From positions 19,951 through 52,127 of the forward strand of contig NZ_JAHCMB010000177.1 in NCBI RefSeq assembly GCF_019904155.1: a DNA stretch of 32,177 nt, given 5' to 3'. Below the pieces are notes generated by a model. The model saw nothing but the letters and a program-made list of their open reading frames with translations, ran no database searches and was not told the origin of the DNA. This document shows, piece by piece, positions 25,822 to 32,177 of the stretch (within the stretch, counting starts at the first letter, position 1; the number at the start of each line of letters is the position of its first letter). Both the position numbers and the translations under genes were made by a program. Source of the stretch: Paenibacillus sinensis. Its GTDB lineage: Bacteria; Bacillota; Bacilli; Paenibacillales; Paenibacillaceae.

Positions 25822-26571
25822 TCATTTGCCGAATAAATTGATAATCCGATTTTTGACCTCGACTTGATGAAATGTTTGTTCATGCATGGCAATTTCTCGT
25901 TCAATAACGGCGGGAAGTTCTTCACGAATTGTTTGAACCAGGTGATCTTTTAATGTAATCAATGAAACTCTTGGTTTTTCAGCCACTTGTCTGGCCAATT
26001 CAAGCGCCTGCCCCAGAACCTGGTTCCTCGGAAGCACCTGAAAAGCAATGCCGCGTTTCTCAAGCTCAGCTCCACGATAGCCTCCAGCACTTATTAGCAA
26101 TTCCTCTGCCAAGCTAAATCCCAATTTCTTTGGCAAAATATACGTCGCGCCCATACCTGGCGTAAACCCGTATTTCATAAAGTTGGCTGTGTACATGCTT
26201 TCCCGGCTGAGAATAACGAAATCCGAATATAATCCCAGGATGAATCCGCCGCCAATCCCATGCCCCTGCATAGCAGCAATTACTGGTATTCTGCAATCAA
26301 GAGCGAGGGTGTATATGCTTACGTCCGTAAATTTCTCCCGGCCTTCATATATGGCCAACAGTCCTTCCCTGGTTCCGCCGGAAGAAAAATAACTATCATA
26401 CCCGGTCACAATCACAACCTTATAGTCCGGGTTGGCATTGATGGATTCATAGGCGTGATGCAAACCACGGACCAATTCTTCTGAAAAAGTATTTTTATGA
26501 ACCCGGTCCTGCATGGTGATTTGAACAATACCCGGCTCCACTTCACATACACTGACAACAGATTGCGACAC
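25822..26571 (-). CDS. pksI: Free-standing ECH2, PksI-like enoyl-CoA hydratase-family decarboxylase
   Basis: 249 aa, starting at GTG with AAGGAGGT 5 nt upstream. Crotonase fold: FSSGG, MQGHGIGGG (oxyanion-hole region) and MKYGFTPGMGAT. Lys80 (EKFTD) and His230 (AMHEQTF) fall at the same positions as the catalytic pair of Bacillus PksI as I recall it. In the HMG pathway ECH2 decarboxylates the glutaconyl-ACP made by ECH1 to give the beta-methyl branch. It follows HMGS-2 immediately and precedes PKS A by 12 nt. PKS B carries a second ECH2 as a domain, so this enzyme is either redundant or serves a different branching event. The symbol is that of the family homologue. Confidence 0.93.
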   Translation of the reverse strand: MSQSVVSVCEVEPGIVQITMQDRVHKNTFSEELVRGLHHAYESINANPDYKVVIVTGYDSYFSSGGTREGLLAIYEGREKFTDVSIYTLALDCRIPVIAAMQGHGIGGGFILGLYSDFVILSRESMYTANFMKYGFTPGMGATYILPKKLGFSLAEELLISAGGYRGAELEKRGIAFQVLPRNQVLGQALELARQVAEKPRVSLITLKDHLVQTIREELPAVIEREIAMHEQTFHQVEVKNRIINLFGK

Positions 26572-26576
26572 TGTCG

Positions 26577-26584
26577 ACCTCCTT
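26577..26584 (-). promoter_or_regulatory. RBS of free-standing ECH2
   Basis: AAGGAGGT, 5 nt before the GTG at 26571 and directly after the HMGS-2 TAG stop. It decides in favour of the GTG start. Confidence 0.85.
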
Positions 26585-27844
26585 CTAAATCCAGCTGTAT
26601 TTGCGGTGAAATTCCTTGATTTCCTTCAGGAACAGAAGCCCTTTTCCCTTCCAAGCATCAGTTAATCCCGGAATCAGTTCAAAATCCAATTCGATATTCC
26701 GGGTACCAAATTTCACCGCATTGCTTTCCGTTAAAAGGCTCTCATATTCATTTATACTTAATTGGTAGCGCCCGTTTAATTGTTCTTCTATTCCAAAACG
26801 CGCTTGCAGCTGCTGCCCCTGTGCTGAGGCAACGCCGCTGTAGAACTCTGCGCAACAGCCCGACCCGTAAGAAAAGCAGCCAATTCGCTTAGGGACATCA
26901 AAAGAACCTTTATCTATGGTGCTTGCTAGCGACAGGAATACCGTAGCCCCCATAATATTGCCGACACGTTGGCAATAGATCATTCCCGGTGCCACGCGCT
27001 TCTCAAAATCGGGCTCTATCTCATTGGGCCTGACTTGAACCATCTTTCTCATCATGGTCCGGTGAGCTATTCTCACCATCCCTCCGAAAGGGGTATGAAA
27101 CGTAAGGTATGGAAAGGTATCGCGATAATTCACACCGCTTACCCTTTTTTGATATTCCAGAAATGAATGCTCACAGCAGTCTAAATAGGACATTAAACCC
27201 AAATCCGCATCTCCGACTTCGCCGTCAGGGGTAGGCCGGCAGGTATCCATCACCTCATAGCCATAATATCCGTTTGCTCCCACATCTACCTGAAATACAT
27301 AAGGGGTTTCACTCACCAGAATTGCCGCAGCCCCCGCACCTGAAGTCGGCTCCGCAAAAGCCCAATCCATGTTCAGGGCATCCCCATTCTCCGCCAACGT
27401 AAAGCGTGAAATATCCGTCACCACCACTAAAGCCTTTGCCCCTGGGGAAGTCTGCGACAGAATAAAGTTAACCGCCATTTGTAAACCGGCCGTCCCCGAG
27501 TAACAGGCATTCTTCAGTTCAAATAGACGGCAGTTCCTGTGTAATCCCAGATAATGATGAATATAGGTGCTTATCGATTTCCCGAAATCGATCCCTGATT
27601 CGGTACAGGTTATCAATAATTCGATCCGGTTTTTATCAGCTTCGGTAAGAGCATCAACCAGCGGTTTAGCCGCATTGACGCCATAGGTTACCGGATCTTC
27701 ATAAGGCATGGCTACGGTCTTTTCTTTCATTAGTAAATTATCAAATCTTGAGGTATCCATGTTTCGGTGCCTTGCCAGCTGCATGACGTCCATGAATGCT
27801 ATGCCGCCAAAAACATTCATTGCTTCAATTCCAACAGGTATCAT
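26585..27844 (-). CDS. HMG-CoA synthase homologue 2 (HMGS-2)
   Basis: 419 aa from the ATG at 27844, which has GGAAGGGAG 6 nt upstream. The frame is open for another 35 codons, but that extension would run into the PPTase gene and is not needed by the family. HMG-synthase family: Glu82 (CTESGIDFGKS), Cys114 (KNACYSGTAG) and His250 (FHTPFGGMV) form the Glu-Cys-His set; the SYGSGCCAEFYSG motif is also present. It should condense an acyl-ACP donor with a beta-keto-ACP acceptor. It is a close paralogue of HMGS-1, roughly seven in ten residues identical by eye. It lies between the PPTase and ECH2, a place where the bacillaene-type cassette has no second synthase. Confidence 0.93.
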   Translation of the reverse strand: MIPVGIEAMNVFGGIAFMDVMQLARHRNMDTSRFDNLLMKEKTVAMPYEDPVTYGVNAAKPLVDALTEADKNRIELLITCTESGIDFGKSISTYIHHYLGLHRNCRLFELKNACYSGTAGLQMAVNFILSQTSPGAKALVVVTDISRFTLAENGDALNMDWAFAEPTSGAGAAAILVSETPYVFQVDVGANGYYGYEVMDTCRPTPDGEVGDADLGLMSYLDCCEHSFLEYQKRVSGVNYRDTFPYLTFHTPFGGMVRIAHRTMMRKMVQVRPNEIEPDFEKRVAPGMIYCQRVGNIMGATVFLSLASTIDKGSFDVPKRIGCFSYGSGCCAEFYSGVASAQGQQLQARFGIEEQLNGRYQLSINEYESLLTESNAVKFGTRNIELDFELIPGLTDAWKGKGLLFLKEIKEFHRKYSWI

Positions 27845-27850
27845 ATTCAT

Positions 27851-27859
27851 CTCCCTTCC
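27851..27859 (-). promoter_or_regulatory. RBS of HMGS-2
   Basis: GGAAGGGAG, 6 nt before the ATG at 27844. It also abuts an ATG at 27850, which is too close to use it well. This sets the HMGS-2 start after the PPTase stop, with no overlap. Confidence 0.75.
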
Positions 27860-27867
27860 AATTCTGT

Positions 27868-28671
27868 TCATCGAGATAACGATTCTATTAAAGCTACATT
27901 TTGCTTGAAGGAGCAAATATCCAGATCCATTTCCGTGTTTAAAGGGCAAGCGATCGCACTCATATAGCTTCCAACTGAAAATGCAATCGCTTTATATTGC
28001 TTAAAATTTTTATAAAAGCATATGAAATAATCGTCGTACCGTTCTATTTTTGAAACCTCGAAAACTTTAAATGAAGCCGTTAAACCCGTTTTAAGAACTT
28101 TGGACAAAGCTTCCTTTGCTGACCATAAAAGAGTAAGCGCAGTATCCAGCGGGATCGGCAATGGGTTGATATATTCTTTTTCAGCCATTGTTATGTGGCT
28201 TTCAATAGCAGTTCTCTTTCGATCATCTATCTTTTCAAGATCAATGCCCATAGGATGCGCCTCCGGGAAAGCAATTGCCGCCCCGTAATCATTACAATGC
28301 GTAATACTGACCTGAATATTCCGCTTGGCCGATGACAGGATGGGTTGGTCAAATATCCCTGCCTGAATATGAATATTGGCCAGCTCTTCTTCACCGGTTA
28401 GCGCTGCTGCCGCTTGTTTGGCGGCAAACCGACCCAAGAGATAGCTTCTCATGCGTTTTTCAAATTTCAAGGTATCGTAATAGCTGCGCTCCTGGACATG
28501 CAAATAGGGGAGAATACGTTCAAGCTCGGCTATGCTCTGAAAATAACAGCAGCATATGGCAGCCTTGAATGTATTCTCCCGTCTAGTCAATGTGATCTCA
28601 TTGATAAAATATTGCGTATCTGCTGCCAATTTAGTATGAATCCTCCCACGGAAACAGCCCTTTTTCCACAT
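27868..28671 (-). CDS. Sfp-type 4'-phosphopantetheinyl transferase
   Basis: Up to 267 aa. It transfers phosphopantetheine from CoA to the serines of the cluster's carrier proteins. Family marks: RFAAKQAAAAL, SITHCNDYGAAIAF, GIDLE (Mg-binding Asp144 and Glu146) and WSAKEALSK (residues 183-191). The ATG at 28671 overlaps ECH1 by about 40 nt and has no clear RBS. A TTG at 28629 lies one base after the ECH1 stop, about 12 nt downstream of GGGAGG, and would give 253 aa; I consider it equally likely. The N-terminus is Cys-rich (AICCCYF). Its place between ECH1 and HMGS-2 breaks the usual G-H-I order and suggests it was inserted together with HMGS-2. Confidence 0.9.
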   Translation of the reverse strand: MWKKGCFRGRIHTKLAADTQYFINEITLTRRENTFKAAICCCYFQSIAELERILPYLHVQERSYYDTLKFEKRMRSYLLGRFAAKQAAAALTGEEELANIHIQAGIFDQPILSSAKRNIQVSITHCNDYGAAIAFPEAHPMGIDLEKIDDRKRTAIESHITMAEKEYINPLPIPLDTALTLLWSAKEALSKVLKTGLTASFKVFEVSKIERYDDYFICFYKNFKQYKAIAFSVGSYMSAIACPLNTEMDLDICSFKQNVALIESLSR

Positions 28672-29410
28672 ATCGAACGATCAGATTGATATTCTGCGGG
28701 TCCGAAAACACTTCCAGATTACTCGCGATTGCCGCTGATTTGGATTGGAGAAGTGATCCATTCAGGTTATTCAGATAGCTTTTATACCGCGAAATGCCTT
28801 TTTTGGGCAAATGCTTTAATCGCAATAAATGTTTGCGGAGCAAAATATCGCTCTGTGCATCACACGCATCCACCAGCCCCCAAGCACATGCCTGTTGGGC
28901 AGAGATTGGCTGGGTCGTCAATGTTAAATAGTTGGCTTTCTGAAGTCCGACCCGGCGAATCAGAAACGGCAGGACACATGAAGGTAAAAGTCCGAACAGC
29001 AATTCTGATAAGCTGAACTGGGCAGTCTCGTCAGCAAGCACAATATCGCAGGCGGCAGCGAACCCTACGCCTCCCGCATTTACCTTTCCTCTTACATGAG
29101 CTACTGAGATATACGGTCCGGTTGCCAGCTTCATCCACAGATCATATAGAGGCTCCGGATTTTGTACACTGTGCTCTCCCCTTGCCATTGCGCCATGAAA
29201 TTCCTGAAAATCAGCCCCGAAGCAAAAGACTTCCGGCAGGCCCTCCAGCACTACGACAGTAATGGAGTCATCGCATAGCTCCAGCACCTGGCGGCATTCC
29301 TCGATCAAACAATCATTGATGGTGTTGTTAGCCTCAGGACGATGAATCTGCAAAAAACATACCGGTTCCTGAAAACGGACCTGTATTGTTTGATAGCTCA
29401 TCATATCCAC
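28631..29410 (-). CDS. pksH: ECH1, PksH-like enoyl-CoA hydratase-family dehydratase
   Basis: Up to 259 aa. It dehydrates the HMG-ACP intermediate to 3-methylglutaconyl-ACP in the beta-branching pathway. Crotonase-fold marks close to Bacillus PksH as I recall it: HRPEANNTIND, VLEGLPEVFCFGADFQE, SHVRGKVNAGG-type segment (here AHVRGKVNAGGVGF), FSLSELLFGLLP and a C-terminal KGLFPWED. The start is uncertain: GTG at 29410, ATG at 29404 or ATG at 29401 are all in frame and overlap the HMGS-1 stop, so translation is probably coupled. Confidence 0.93.
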   Translation of the reverse strand: MDMMSYQTIQVRFQEPVCFLQIHRPEANNTINDCLIEECRQVLELCDDSITVVVLEGLPEVFCFGADFQEFHGAMARGEHSVQNPEPLYDLWMKLATGPYISVAHVRGKVNAGGVGFAAACDIVLADETAQFSLSELLFGLLPSCVLPFLIRRVGLQKANYLTLTTQPISAQQACAWGLVDACDAQSDILLRKHLLRLKHLPKKGISRYKSYLNNLNGSLLQSKSAAIASNLEVFSDPQNINLIVRYVEKGLFPWEDSY

Positions 29411-30669
29411 CTGTATTCACGATGAAACTCCCTGATTCTCTCCAGGAACAACCGCCCCTTTCCCTGACTTGCTGCCATAGCTTCCGGAATCAGTCCAAAG
29501 TCCGTTTCCATATTCCGGGTTCCGAATTTCACTGCACCACTGCCCGCCAAAAGCGCCTCATATTCATCCATGGATAATTGATACCGATCGTTCAGCCGGT
29601 TTGCGATATCGAAGCGCCGCTGACGTTCCTGGCCCTGCGGTGTAACAATTCCACTATAGAACTCCGAGCAGCAGCCCGAACCGTAGGAGAAGCAGCCAAT
29701 TCGCTTTGGAGTATCAAAGCTGCCGTTATCGATCGTGCTTGCAAGTGACAGGAATACAGCCGCTCCCATAATATTTCCGACACGCTGACAGTAGAGCATC
29801 CCCGGTACGACCCGCTGCTGGAAATCCGCTTCGATCTCGGCAGGCTTGGCTTGGGCCATCTTCCTCATCATGGCCCGATGCGCGCCTTTCACCATTCCAC
29901 CGAAAGGGGTATGAAATACAAGATATTGGAATGCTTCCCGATAATCCACGCCGGTTACCCGTTTCTGATACTCAAGAAACGCATTCTCACAACAGTCCAG
30001 ATATGACAACAAGGATAGATCCGCATCCCCTGCCTCACTGTCAGGGACAGGTCTGCAGGTATCCATGACCTCATAGCCATAGTATCCGTTGGCCCCCACA
30101 TCAACCTGAAAAACGTAAGGACTTTCACTCACGAGAATCGCCACTGCTCCCGCACCTGAACTTGGCTCGGCAAAAGACCAATCCTCAGATAAGGCTTCTC
30201 CTCCCTCGGCTACCATAAACCTTGAAATATCGGTTGCCACAACCAAGGCTTTGGCTCCGGGAGAGGTCCTTGACAGAATAAAATTAACCGCCATCTGAAA
30301 CCCGGCAGTCCCTGAATAACAGGCTTGCTTGATTTCAAATAAGCGGCAGTTCCGGTTCAATCCAAGATAATGATGTATATATGTACTCATCGACTTCCCA
30401 AAATCGATCCCGGATTCGGTACAAGTAATAAGTAACTCGATCCGGTCCTTCTCTGCCTGCGAAAGTGAATCCACTATCGGCTTGGCCGCATTGACTCCAT
30501 TGGTAACCGGGTCTTCGCATGGTAATGCCACCGTTTTTTCTTTCATCAATAAATTTTCAAACCTGGCTGTATCCAGATTGCGATACTTGGCCAACTCCAT
30601 AACATCCAGATACGCTGTCCCGCCAAAAACATTCATTGCCTCAATTCCAACGGAAATCAACTTTATCAT
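29401..30669 (-). CDS. pksG: HMG-CoA synthase homologue 1 (HMGS-1), PksG-like
   Basis: 422 aa from the ATG at 30669 (AAAGGGGG just upstream); the start overlaps the KS stop as ATGA. The Glu-Cys-His catalytic set is Glu85 (CTESGIDFGKS), Cys117 (KQACYSGTAG) and His253 (FHTPFGGMV), and SYGSGCCSEFYSG is present. It adds an acetyl-ACP-derived carbanion to the beta-keto group held on the tandem ACPs of PKS A. In position it matches PksG of the bacillaene cassette (after the decarboxylative KS and before ECH1), so it is probably the ancestral copy of the two HMG synthases. Confidence 0.94.
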   Translation of the reverse strand: MIKLISVGIEAMNVFGGTAYLDVMELAKYRNLDTARFENLLMKEKTVALPCEDPVTNGVNAAKPIVDSLSQAEKDRIELLITCTESGIDFGKSMSTYIHHYLGLNRNCRLFEIKQACYSGTAGFQMAVNFILSRTSPGAKALVVATDISRFMVAEGGEALSEDWSFAEPSSGAGAVAILVSESPYVFQVDVGANGYYGYEVMDTCRPVPDSEAGDADLSLLSYLDCCENAFLEYQKRVTGVDYREAFQYLVFHTPFGGMVKGAHRAMMRKMAQAKPAEIEADFQQRVVPGMLYCQRVGNIMGAAVFLSLASTIDNGSFDTPKRIGCFSYGSGCCSEFYSGIVTPQGQERQRRFDIANRLNDRYQLSMDEYEALLAGSGAVKFGTRNMETDFGLIPEAMAASQGKGRLFLERIREFHREYRWI

Positions 30670-31985
30670 ATCCCCCTTTGGTTTATTCCTCTCAGGACTA
30701 TACTCGTATTAATGCCACCAAACCCGAACGAGTTACTCAAGGAAGTTCTTATTCGAGCTTCAACCGACATTCCTCTGCTGAATCGGCACTCTTGATCAAT
30801 CGGATCTTCAAGGTTCAAATTGGGATGAACGAAGCCTTCTTTCATCTGTATTATTGTAGATAGTGCCTCTACTATACCGGCAGAGTATAGACAATGACCT
30901 GAAAGACTTTTTGTTGAATTGATCCATATCTCCCCCAGCCGTTCTTTAAATAACCTTTTTATTGCCTTGATTTCAGTTAGATCGCCTGAAGGTGTCGACG
31001 TACCATGTGCATTAATATAATCGATATCGTTTGGAGAAACGCCCGCTTGATGTAATGCCAGCTCCATAGAGCGCACTTCGCCATCTTCATTAGGGTCGGA
31101 TAACCTGTTCCCGTCCAGCACCAGCACTCCGGAAAGGAGTTCTGCAAGAGGCTGAACACCGCGCTTCTCAGCGGACTGGCTAGATTCAAGAACAAGGCAT
31201 GCCGCCGCCTGCCCATATATGAACCCTTCGTGTTTCTGGTCAAAGGGACGACAGGCTTTATCAGGCTCGCTTCCAAAGCTCTTCCCGCCAATGGCGCCCA
31301 GATTGCTGAAACTCATAAATTCCATAGGAGAAAAGTCTGCAAGCGTGCCCATAACGATGCATACATCAACAAGTCCCTGCTGTATCAACTGCATGGCCTT
31401 AATAATAGCAACATTACCGCTTGCAGATGCACCGCCAACAGTGAAGCCTTCTCCCTTAATCTGAAATATATCACTGATTGTTCCGACATGATCGGTGTCC
31501 ATGAAATGCAGTGCATAGCTAGGAGTCATATATTCAGGAGCTTTTTCAAATTTGTTATGCAGTGAATACAAATAGTTTTGAGAAAGATTACTTCCAGAAA
31601 TAACGACACCTTTACGCTCATCCGCTACAGGATGCGTATCGAGTCTGGCCTTCTCCCATGCCTCCAGTGCAGCCAGCACAGAGCATTGGACTGAAAAAGG
31701 AGAACGTCTCGCGCATAGTCTGGCTCTATTTGCAAGTTCTGTGGAGAAAGCGCACTGCTTGATCAGCTTGTCAAAAGAAAAATCGCGGATTTGCGCTCCT
31801 ATTTGAACTGCTGCAACATTTTCAGGCGGGTTCTGCAAAAAATCTATACCGCTTCTTCCCGACTTCAAGGAATCCGTGAATTCCTCTGTATTGTAACCAA
31901 TAGAGCTTATTATTCCAGTTCCGGTAATAACTACGTTGGTGTTCTTCTCTAAAGTCTGGTCAACCAATTCCAACATTCTTTCCAT
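30666..31985 (-). CDS. pksF: Decarboxylative ketosynthase of the HMG cassette (Cys-to-Ser KS), PksF-like
   Basis: 439 aa. It decarboxylates malonyl on the donor ACP to give acetyl-ACP for HMG synthase. KS fold with NAHGTSTPSGD (His327) and KSLSGH (Lys359, His364). The nucleophile motif reads VGGASASGNVA, so Ser187 replaces the Cys, as is usual for this decarboxylase class, which cannot condense. The start at 31985 overlaps the preceding ACP by 26 nt; another ATG at 31976 is possible. AGGAG lies 16 nt before 31985, further than usual. Confidence 0.92.
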   Translation of the reverse strand: MERMLELVDQTLEKNTNVVITGTGIISSIGYNTEEFTDSLKSGRSGIDFLQNPPENVAAVQIGAQIRDFSFDKLIKQCAFSTELANRARLCARRSPFSVQCSVLAALEAWEKARLDTHPVADERKGVVISGSNLSQNYLYSLHNKFEKAPEYMTPSYALHFMDTDHVGTISDIFQIKGEGFTVGGASASGNVAIIKAMQLIQQGLVDVCIVMGTLADFSPMEFMSFSNLGAIGGKSFGSEPDKACRPFDQKHEGFIYGQAAACLVLESSQSAEKRGVQPLAELLSGVLVLDGNRLSDPNEDGEVRSMELALHQAGVSPNDIDYINAHGTSTPSGDLTEIKAIKRLFKERLGEIWINSTKSLSGHCLYSAGIVEALSTIIQMKEGFVHPNLNLEDPIDQECRFSRGMSVEARIRTSLSNSFGFGGINTSIVLRGINQRGI

Positions 31986-32177
31986 ACAGCAAATTCACCA
32001 GCTCCTGTATATTTTTTACTTGCCCGAATTCTACCATCGACATTTTAAGTCCCAGTGCCTCCATGGAGCTTACCGCTATATCTGCGCGATCTATAGAGTT
32101 CGCCCCCAAATCCTTAAGGGAAAGCTCAATTTTCACTTCCTCTTCCTCCAAATAAGTCAGAACCTCCATAATACAAC
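31960..32177 (-). CDS. acpK: Donor acyl carrier protein of the HMG cassette (AcpK-like), 5' end outside window
   Basis: At least 72 codons visible. The motif LKDLGANSIDRADI carries the phosphopantetheine serine, and MSMVEFGQVKNIQELVNLL matches the end of AcpK-type donor ACPs. An ATG at 32169 would give 69 aa, but the frame stays open to the window edge and family members are about ten residues longer at the N-terminus, so the true start is probably beyond 32177. It should supply acetyl-ACP (after malonyl decarboxylation by the next gene) to the HMG synthases. Confidence 0.85.
   Translation of the reverse strand, partial: CIMEVLTYLEEEEVKIELSLKDLGANSIDRADIAVSSMEALGLKMSMVEFGQVKNIQELVNLLYGKNVGIG

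Noticed and set aside
27845..27949. N-terminal extension of HMGS-2 (35 extra residues)
   Set aside because: It overlaps the 3' end of the PPTase gene, is not family-like, and a good RBS sits before the ATG at 27844.
31400..31450. Ketosynthase at 30666-31985 treated as a dead KS because the active Cys is Ser
   Set aside because: Cys-to-Ser is the normal state of the decarboxylative KS of HMG cassettes, and the neighbours confirm this role.
1..32177. Search for CRISPR arrays, tRNA/rRNA genes, transposases, promoters and hairpin terminators
   Set aside because: The window is almost fully coding on the minus strand; gaps are about 35 bases at most and show only ribosome binding sites. The repeats seen are homologous PKS domains.

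Overview
The window is a tightly packed biosynthetic operon from a low/medium-GC Gram-positive bacterium. The AAGGAGG-type ribosome binding sites and the close likeness of the accessory enzymes to the Bacillus bacillaene PksF/G/H/I set point to Bacillales, and a Paenibacillus-like host is my best guess. All supported genes lie on the minus strand, so transcription runs from the right edge (32177) to the left edge (1). No gap between genes exceeds about 35 bases. I see no promoter, terminator, tRNA, rRNA, CRISPR array or insertion sequence. Both ends cut into genes, so this is the 3' part of a larger cluster.

Right part (25.8-32.2 kb): a beta-branching (HMG-CoA-synthase) cassette. In transcription order it holds a donor ACP (start outside the window), a decarboxylative ketosynthase with Ser in place of the catalytic Cys, an HMG synthase, ECH1 (dehydratase), an Sfp-type phosphopantetheinyl transferase, a second HMG synthase, and a free-standing ECH2 (decarboxylase). 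This is the acpK-F-G-H-I order with a PPTase plus a paralogous HMG synthase inserted between H and I.

Centre (4.6-25.8 kb): two trans-AT polyketide synthases. PKS A (about 5236 aa) reads KS-DH*-ACP / KS-DH-KR-ACP(dead)-cMT-ACP / KS-KR-ACP / KS-ACP-ACP. Its tandem C-terminal ACPs carry the Trp signature of beta-branching acceptors. PKS B (about 1834 aa) opens with an embedded ECH2 domain, followed by KS-ACP / KS-ACP. Neither protein has an acyltransferase (AT) domain, and no stand-alone AT gene lies in the window.

Left part (1-4.5 kb): PKS C, a terminal protein of cis-AT ancestry: KS - decayed AT - atypical DH-like domain - ACP - thioesterase. The ORF is open through base 1, with the thioesterase catalytic His visible four codons before the edge. 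The AT has lost its GHSxG serine and its whole small subdomain.

Inferred chemistry: A installs an alpha-methyl/enoyl unit, then a beta-hydroxyl, then a beta-keto unit that the cassette converts to a beta-alkyl branch on the tandem ACPs. B and C then appear to add three units with no reductive domain before TE release. A polyketo terminus of this kind could cyclise to a pyrone or an aromatic ring, with the odd DH-like domain of C a candidate helper. I cannot name the product or match the cluster to a known compound from sequence alone.
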